From NCBI GenBank assembly GCA_013151585.1, contig JAADHY010000286.1:1-11263 (forward strand): 11,263 nucleotides of DNA. Reading direction: 5' to 3'. A program made the position numbers and the translations under genes. This document shows, one piece after another, positions 7,015 through 11,263 of the stretch. A model generated the notes under the pieces. That model was not told the DNA's origin and searched no databases. It was given only the letters and a program-made list of their open reading frames with translations. This stretch comes from Planctomycetota bacterium (GTDB lineage: Bacteria; Planctomycetota; Planctomycetia; Planctomycetales; Planctomycetaceae). The stretch's first letter is position 1; each line of letters opens with the position of its first letter.

Positions 7015-7315
7015 GATCGTATGTCGATCTCCCGAAAGTCCATTCAAGAGGGCTGGAACGCCCGTGGAGAACTTGCCGATAAAGCTCCCCCGGCACGATG
7101 CGATCGAGGCAAACCACTTCGGCTTTTGGGAGTCTCCCGATGCAACCGCGATTGCGTGACTACGGCGCAACCCAAGGCCTTTCCGACTACGTTCCGGACG
7201 GAACGTGGTTGCGAGCTGTTGGAGAGAACGCAACGACAGTCCCGACCAGCAGCTACCCGCTAGATCACCATGGCCCAAGGACGAAAGACAGCGGCTGAGT
7301 TCGCCGGCGAGTTCT
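7015..7315. other. Non-coding gap between ispD and the DUF1559 promoter
   Basis: No gene is recognised. The only local structure noted is a 6-bp hairpin at 7190-7205 (CGTTCC, loop GGAC, GGAACG), about 110 bases past the ispD stop, which might contribute to transcription termination but has no T-run. Open frames here are short or are upstream extensions of the DUF1559 frame without protein character. Confidence 0.5.
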
Positions 7316-8059
7316 TCAAAAGAGATCGGGACGTTCGTCGGCGAAGGGGTGCAGCGAGCGAATCGTCTTTTTCGGCAAAGCGTCGACGACAGCTCTGGCC
7401 ATGGCCAAATCTGCAGACGTAGTGATCTTGAAATTCATCGGCCAGCCTCGGATGACCTTGACCGAATACCCCGCCTGTTCGATCAACTGAGCGTCGTCCG
7501 TCGGTGTCTGGTCGCCCCGGCGCCCGTAGGCATCGATCAGCCATTGGCGGCGGAAGACTTGAGGCGTTTGTGCGGCCCACAGGCCTTCCCGCGATACGGT
7601 CTCCTTAATCGTGTTGTCCGAGGCGACGCGTTTCAGTGTACTGGTCACCGGCACTGCCGGAACGACTGCCCCGTACTGTTCCGCCGCTTGAAACACCTCG
7701 TCGATCCACTCCTTCGTCAGCAGAGGACGAGCGGCGTCGTGAACGGCGACCAGGTCGACTTCGTCACGAATCCGTTCCAGCGCGTTGGCCACCGAGTCCA
7801 CCCGTTCCGTCCCACCGGGCACGATTTCCACGTCCATGAAGGCTAGGTTCGCGCGGAACTTTTCTTTGAACCACTCGATGTCATCCGGGGCAATCACAAT
7901 CAGCGTTTGAACGACGTCGTCCCGGCTGACGAAGAGTTCGGCGGATCGAATCCAGATCGCTCGCCCTTTCAGATCCAGAAAAGGCTTCTTGCGTTTGTTG
8001 GCGTCTTGAAGCCTTCGACTCGCCCCGGCCGCCGCAATGATCACCGCGAAACGCGCCAT
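7316..8059 (-). CDS. ispD: 2-C-methyl-D-erythritol 4-phosphate cytidylyltransferase, IspD
   Basis: IspD transfers CMP from CTP to 2-C-methyl-D-erythritol 4-phosphate, the third step of the MEP pathway to isoprenoid precursors, in the cytosol. The 247-residue length suits the family. The nucleotide-binding loop AAAGASRRL is at residues 9-17; GGTERVDSV at 82-90; the metal/CTP-binding VHDAARPLL starts at 106; ETVSREGLWAAQTPQVF and the closing NFKITTSADL are also in place. The conserved PKQ segment reads KKP (24-26), keeping a Lys but not the Gln, a mild departure. A short tail follows the last helix. The start at 8059 is supported by AGAGGAGAAG just upstream and by the first beta strand beginning at once; the extension to 8176 would add 39 residues with no family match. 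It stands alone, with no ispF or other MEP gene beside it, so its neighbours say little. Confidence 0.93.
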   Translation of the reverse strand: MARFAVIIAAAGASRRLQDANKRKKPFLDLKGRAIWIRSAELFVSRDDVVQTLIVIAPDDIEWFKEKFRANLAFMDVEIVPGGTERVDSVANALERIRDEVDLVAVHDAARPLLTKEWIDEVFQAAEQYGAVVPAVPVTSTLKRVASDNTIKETVSREGLWAAQTPQVFRRQWLIDAYGRRGDQTPTDDAQLIEQAGYSVKVIRGWPMNFKITTSADLAMARAVVDALPKKTIRSLHPFADERPDLF

Positions 8060-8123
8060 GGCTTCTCCTCTTCTGGTTCCTTCTCGTGGTTGTTCCCAGC
8101 AGCCTTCGGCCAAGCGGCGCCCG

Positions 8124-8147
8124 TTGACCTCGGTCAAGCAGTTGACC
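8124..8147. promoter_or_regulatory. Three TTGACC half-sites upstream of ispD
   Basis: TTGACC (8124-8129), its inverse GGTCAA (8132-8137) and a second direct TTGACC (8142-8147) lie 65-88 bases upstream of the ispD start. The first two form a palindrome with a two-base spacer. This could be an operator; it may also be chance. No convincing promoter hexamer pair for ispD was found around it. Confidence 0.3.
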
Positions 8148-8322
8148 AGTGGGCGCACGGCTTGCTCCGGGCCCACCGCCAGCCACCGGCCGGAGCTTCG
8201 CTGTCCCCCGGCGCCAGCGTGCCACAGCAGCAGGTGCTGCTTCGTGGGAACGTCCGAATGCGATCAAGACCTACGTCCGCTTTCGCTTCCCCGGGGAGAC
8301 TTTACGGGCTCTGTTCTGGTTT

Positions 8323-8378
8323 GGCAACAGTGGCCGGCCGGCAACACCGTACGGGTCTTGTGTTGCCGTTCGGCAACA
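8323..8378. promoter_or_regulatory. Cluster of GGCAACA elements with competing hairpins
   Basis: Four copies of one heptamer lie within 56 bases: GGCAACA at 8323-8329, 8340-8346 and 8372-8378, and the inverse TGTTGCC at 8361-8367. The inverse copy can pair with the copy after it (TGTTGCC, loop GTTC, GGCAACA; 8361-8378) or, over 8 bp, with the one before it (8340-8347 with 8360-8367). The palindrome is centred about 195 bases upstream of the activator's start codon. It has the form and distance of an enhancer site for a Fis-type dimer, so autoregulation is possible, but this is inference. Confidence 0.4.
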
Positions 8379-8477
8379 TCGCCCCGGCGTCTTTGGCGGC
8401 AGCCCGCCTGCCCAAATAAGCGTAAGGCCCCGTTGGGAAACAACTTGTTGACACACTGTTTCACCCTTTTGGCGCCT

Positions 8478-8493
8478 TGGCATCGGATTTGAT
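8478..8493 (+). promoter_or_regulatory. Possible sigma-54 promoter of the activator gene
   Basis: TGGCAT, five bases, then TTGAT matches the sigma-54 consensus TGGCAC-N5-TTGC[AT] with correct spacing (GG at 8479-8480, ten bases, then GA at 8491-8492). The defect is GA in place of the conserved GC at -12. If used, transcription would start near 8504, leaving a leader of about 60 bases before the ATG at 8564. Confidence 0.35.
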
Positions 8494-8563
8494 CATTCTG
8501 TCAACCGCGTGGACAGTCGGTTTTTTTGCGGGCAGTATTGAGCGAAACAGGAAGAGTCGGACT

Positions 8564-9988
8564 ATGGCGCGACCCGTTGTGATTGTGTTGAGTCGGAGCC
8601 GTCAGTTCTGTGCGTGCGTGGTCCCGGTGCTGGAGCGTCGGTTCGACGTCGAAGTCTGTCGCAGCTTACAAGGTGCGGGCCAACTGCTCGGCGAGCGATC
8701 CGTGGCCGGACTGGTCGCTGACTTTTTTGAGCTCGCCGGTAACGGACAAGAAGAGGCGACCTTCCTGGAACACTTTCGAGCTTGCAGACCGGACGCGGCA
8801 GTTGTGATTGTTACGGATCGCGTCTGTCCGGCGGCGCTGCAACAGAGCGTGGATTCTGGAAAGGTCCTGCATCTGCGCGGCGTTTGGGATCCCGATCGTC
8901 TGGTGGAGTGGTTGGGGCGGCATTGTCCCGAAGCCGACGTGGACGAGGCTCCGTCTGTTGACATGCCGACGGACCTGCGAGAAGACATGGCGGAAAACTC
9001 GGCGGTGTTGCACGGGATCACCCGTCGGTTCGAAACGAACACGCCGGAACTGCGCCGCATGCTGCAGGACTTGGAAGTCGCGGCTCAGCACGATGTCACG
9101 ATTCTGCTGATCGGGGAGACAGGTTCGGGCAAGACGTTTCTTTCCTCGCTCATCCACGAAGTCTCGCCGCGCCGCGACGCTCCGTTCCTACCGGTGGCAT
9201 GCGGAGCGTTGCCGCGCGAGTTGATCGAAAGCGAGCTGTTTGGGCATGTGAAGGGAGCTTTTACGAGCGCTCACGCGGACAAAGACGGCAAGTTCGTCGC
9301 GGCCGGTCGGGGGACCATCCTGCTGGACGAAATCGACGTGCTCGGACTAGAACAGCAAGTGAAGCTGTTGCGTGTCATTGAAACGGGTGAGTTTGAGCCA
9401 GTTGGTTCCAACAAAACGCTCAAATCGCAGGCTCGTCTCGTCGTGGCCAGCAATCAGGACTTGCAGCCTTTGGTCGAGCAGGGCAAGTTCCGTCCCGATC
9501 TTTACTACCGGCTCAACATGCTGAAGTTCGAGATCCCTCCGCTTCGGCGACGTAAAGCCGATATCACCATGCTGGCGCACAAACTGATTCGTCAGCTTGC
9601 AGAGCGACATCAGGTGAAAATCGACCGCGTGGAGCGCGGCTTTTACGAAGCGCTGCTGCAGTATCCTTGGCCGGGCAATGTGAGGGAGCTGGAAAACGTA
9701 ATTCAGCGCGCCGTCATCTATTGTCGCGAGGGCGTGTTGACCGAGGAGCACCTTCCCACCCACGTGGTCATGGGAATGGCCGGACCAGGCACCGACATCA
9801 ACGGCGTGACTGCCAGCGGTCAGAAGGAGAGCACGCTGAATCGACAAATCGCGTTGACCGAACGCGAGATCATCGAACAAGCCCTTTTCCGCAACAACTT
9901 CAGCCGGACAAACACCGCCAAAGAGCTGGGCATCAGCCGCGTAACGCTGTACAACAAAATGAAGAAGTACGGCATGACACGAAAATAG
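8564..9988 (+). CDS. Sigma-54 activator with degenerate receiver, AAA+ and Fis-type HTH domains
   Basis: The 474-residue protein has the NtrC-family layout. Residues 4-122 look like a response-regulator receiver: Asp53 sits at the usual phosphoacceptor position and Thr84 is present, but the acidic pair is Ser10-Arg11 and the usual Lys is Arg105, so normal phosphorylation is doubtful. The AAA+ domain (about 155-390) has Walker A GETGSGKT (184-191), Walker B ILLDEID with Asp255-Glu256, FRPDLYYRLN (from 309) and WPGNVREL (369-376). The sigma-54-contacting loop reads GAFTSA (231-236) instead of GAFTGA. A Fis-type HTH ends the protein (about 430-474, NTAKELGISRVTLYNKMKKYG). It should open sigma-54 promoters from an upstream site; flagellar genes are possible targets, but proximity is the only hint. 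ATG 8564 has AGGAAG nine bases upstream; a TTG at 8477 would add 29 residues and is less likely. Confidence 0.92.
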   Translation: MARPVVIVLSRSRQFCACVVPVLERRFDVEVCRSLQGAGQLLGERSVAGLVADFFELAGNGQEEATFLEHFRACRPDAAVVIVTDRVCPAALQQSVDSGKVLHLRGVWDPDRLVEWLGRHCPEADVDEAPSVDMPTDLREDMAENSAVLHGITRRFETNTPELRRMLQDLEVAAQHDVTILLIGETGSGKTFLSSLIHEVSPRRDAPFLPVACGALPRELIESELFGHVKGAFTSAHADKDGKFVAAGRGTILLDEIDVLGLEQQVKLLRVIETGEFEPVGSNKTLKSQARLVVASNQDLQPLVEQGKFRPDLYYRLNMLKFEIPPLRRRKADITMLAHKLIRQLAERHQVKIDRVERGFYEALLQYPWPGNVRELENVIQRAVIYCREGVLTEEHLPTHVVMGMAGPGTDINGVTASGQKESTLNRQIALTEREIIEQALFRNNFSRTNTAKELGISRVTLYNKMKKYGMTRK

Positions 9989-9995
9989 CCTCTGG

Positions 9996-10014
9996 CCAAG
10001 GGCCGTGTCCTTGG
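9996..10014 (+). terminator. Weak terminator-like hairpin after the activator gene
   Basis: CCAAGG (9996-10001), loop GCCGTGT, CCTTGG (10009-10014) lies eight bases past the stop codon of the activator gene. The stem is only 6 bp and no T-run follows. The stronger hairpins of the repeat at 10078-10216 may serve instead. Confidence 0.3.
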
Positions 10015-10077
10015 TACCTCCGGAGGCACGTGGCGTGGAACCATCTTGAGATGGGCATTTGCCCCGATGACGCCCCC

Positions 10078-10216
10078 TCATCCGCCTTTCGGGCACCTTC
10101 TTCCCCGACCGGGGGGAGAAGGGACGTTGTTGGGATGGGGCGTTGCCAACCCGCGCCCCTTCTTCCGCAAGCGGGAGAGGGTGGCCGCCGAAGGCGGCCG
10201 GGTGAGGGCCCTCCAA
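10078..10216 (+). repeat. Multi-hairpin intergenic repeat, copy 2
   Basis: This second copy of the element at 1-140, in the same orientation, lies between the convergent ends of the activator gene and the unknown leftward gene. It keeps the long stems: 10096-10106 with 10112-10122, 10158-10168 with 10171-10181, and 10183-10189 with 10193-10199. Compared with copy 1, the 3' arms of the second and third hairpins are unchanged, while the 5' arms carry C-to-T changes that give G:U pairs in plus-strand RNA. The linker between hairpins two and three differs almost completely. The TT loop of the third hairpin is AA here. Confidence 0.8.
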
Positions 10217-10245
10217 CCGATCAGAGTCTGAGGGCGATCCGGACC

Positions 10246-11263
10246 TCATCGCGCGTCGTCTCGTCGGCGAGGTCGGTCGTCGTCAGACGGCGCTGGCGGC
10301 CGCCGGTCTTCCGGCGACGATGCCTGACGGATCGGGTCGTTTTCGGGCCGGATTTTCTTTGGTTCCTGCTTCGTCGCCTGCGAACGCTTCCAATGGTGCG
10401 CCAGAATCTGCGTCCGGTAGGCCTTCAATGGGCTGACGAGCGTCTTTTCGAGCAAGGCGCGACGCGCTTTCCAATCAGCCGAAGAAACGCCGGCTTTCGC
10501 TCGCAGCTCGTCCATCGTTCGCAACGTCTCTTGCACGGCGAGAATGCTTTGGTCGATGTCGTTCAGAGCGATCTGGGTCGAGGACGGTCGAACCGCGCTG
10601 CGATTCAACCAGCGGTCGACCAACGTCTGCAGCAGCGCGTTCAGATGATCCCATCGAACAGACGGATCAGGCAATGCGGCGGGCTGTTCTCGCAGCAGCT
10701 CCATCGCTTGGATCACATCCCGAACCGAGCGGGCGCCGGCCGGAGCAAAATACACCGTGTGTAGCCGATGCCGCAGTTCGGCCACCTCGTCGCGTTCGGG
10801 AGAGCGGGCCCACAGCGAAGCGACCTCCGAGTGCAAGAAGTAACTGATCAACGGATCGTACGGCTCTTCGAAAGTCTCCACATTGCGAATCCGTTCGGCG
10901 GTCGGATGTCGGACAGCCTCTGACAACGCTTCAAAGTAATCCAGTCGATGGCGGTCGTCGGGATGGCGGACCCGACGCGGCTCCTCGCCACTGACCAGAC
11001 GAATGGTCGACCGGGGCCGTTTCGTCAGTTGCCGTTTCACTTCCTTGCGGTACGCCCAGTACTGATCTGGGTATTGCCTCAACAGATTGCCGCGTGTCTG
11101 GACCTCCCGCAGACGCAAGCGAATGTCTTGATCCTGAGCCCCTTCTCCCAGCACGCCGGCCAGAATCCGAGCCCGGGGAGCCAACAAGGCCATCACCTCT
11201 TGCCGCTTCGCTCCCCACCGCATGGCATCCAGTGGCAGACGGAAAGCCAGCCGTCCGTTGGCA
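10246..11263 (-). CDS. Unknown protein, C-terminal part (5' end outside the window)
   Basis: I do not recognise this gene. The frame is open from the right edge of the window to the TGA at 10246, at least 339 codons. The first ATG inside it (11223) has no clear ribosome binding site, and the bases before it continue as plausible protein (NGRLAFRLPLDAMRWG), so the true start is probably beyond the window. The visible part is rich in Arg, Leu and Glu and looks mainly helical, with no transmembrane segment, signal peptide or recognisable catalytic motif. Helical stretches such as LDYFEALSEAV and SVRDVIQAMELLREQP suggest a soluble alpha-helical fold. The last 45 or so residues form a charged, Pro/Arg/Asp-rich disordered tail ending PRRRDDAR. 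It is convergent with the sigma-54 activator gene, with the second repeat copy between them, so no functional link is implied. Confidence 0.7.
   Translation of the reverse strand, partial: ANGRLAFRLPLDAMRWGAKRQEVMALLAPRARILAGVLGEGAQDQDIRLRLREVQTRGNLLRQYPDQYWAYRKEVKRQLTKRPRSTIRLVSGEEPRRVRHPDDRHRLDYFEALSEAVRHPTAERIRNVETFEEPYDPLISYFLHSEVASLWARSPERDEVAELRHRLHTVYFAPAGARSVRDVIQAMELLREQPAALPDPSVRWDHLNALLQTLVDRWLNRSAVRPSSTQIALNDIDQSILAVQETLRTMDELRAKAGVSSADWKARRALLEKTLVSPLKAYRTQILAHHWKRSQATKQEPKKIRPENDPIRQASSPEDRRPPAPSDDDRPRRRDDAR

Noticed and set aside
6895..7278. N-terminal extension of the DUF1559 frame to 7278
   Set aside because: It would put 128 residues before the prepilin leader, and it covers the promoter at 6986-7014; 6894 has its own GGAGGG.
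8060..8176. Longer ispD start at 8176
   Set aside because: The added 39 residues have no IspD character, and the ATG at 8059 is preceded by AGAGGAGAAG and followed at once by the conserved first strand.
8448..8476. TTGACA at 8448-8453 as a sigma-70 promoter for the activator gene
   Set aside because: The -10 position at 16-18 bases spacing reads GGCGCC or similar, with no A/T-rich hexamer.
8477..8563. TTG start at 8477 for the sigma-54 activator
   Set aside because: It would add 29 residues before the receiver domain, would overlap the candidate sigma-54 promoter, and the ATG at 8564 has a good ribosome binding site directly before the first beta strand.
9667..10764. Long plus-strand open frame across the end of the activator gene, the repeat and the unknown gene
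   Set aside because: It is an out-of-frame reading of the AAA+/HTH coding region, then runs through the repeat and antisense to a better frame; composition is Arg-rich and not protein-like.
1..11263. Defence system, CRISPR, transposon or csrA next to flgL
   Set aside because: No repeat-spacer array, transposase, nuclease-helicase set or CsrA-like start (MLVLSR) was found in any plausible frame; the gene content is flagellar, envelope, metabolic and regulatory.

Overview
The window looks like chromosomal DNA of a flagellated planctomycete (Planctomycetota, possibly Pirellulales). The evidence is a protein with a prepilin-type N-terminus and a DUF1559 H-x9-DG tail, a small lipoprotein of the carboxypeptidase-regulatory-like type that is expanded in that phylum, GC-rich sequence (judged by eye, not computed), and divergent flagellar hook genes. 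The assignment rests on protein style only; no rRNA or other marker is present.

Layout. Bases 1-140 hold one copy of a multi-hairpin intergenic repeat. Next come three rightward flagellar genes: a FlgN-like export chaperone (208-729), flgK (788-2491) and flgL (2593-4513). They form a plausible hook-filament junction operon: FlgN-type proteins chaperone FlgK and FlgL, the two junction proteins between hook and filament. As written, flgL is broken by a single extra base near 3763, so it reads as two overlapping frames. A GC-rich hairpin at 4608-4628 separates flgL from the convergent leftward genes.

The leftward genes are a lipoprotein (4680-5186), a DUF1559 pseudopilin-like protein (5758-6894) and ispD (7316-8059, isoprenoid precursor synthesis by the MEP pathway). 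They are separated by gaps of 420-570 bases and are probably transcribed singly. The gap at 5187-5757 has two strong hairpins. The gap at 6895-7315 has a good sigma-70-like promoter for the DUF1559 gene. The divergent region between ispD and the next gene (8060-8563) has a cluster of GGCAACA elements and a possible sigma-54 promoter.

The rightward gene at 8564-9988 encodes a sigma-54 activator (AAA+ plus Fis-type HTH). Its receiver domain is degenerate and its GAFTGA loop reads GAFTSA. It ends facing a second copy of the repeat (10078-10216), then the 3' part of a leftward gene of unknown function (10246-11263, running off the window).

No defence system, CRISPR array, transposase, tRNA or rRNA was recognised. 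The points most worth a second look are the flgL frameshift inside a three-unit repeat region, the variant sigma-54 activator with its possible autoregulatory upstream region, and the two-copy repeat whose hairpins stay paired through G:U wobbles on one strand.
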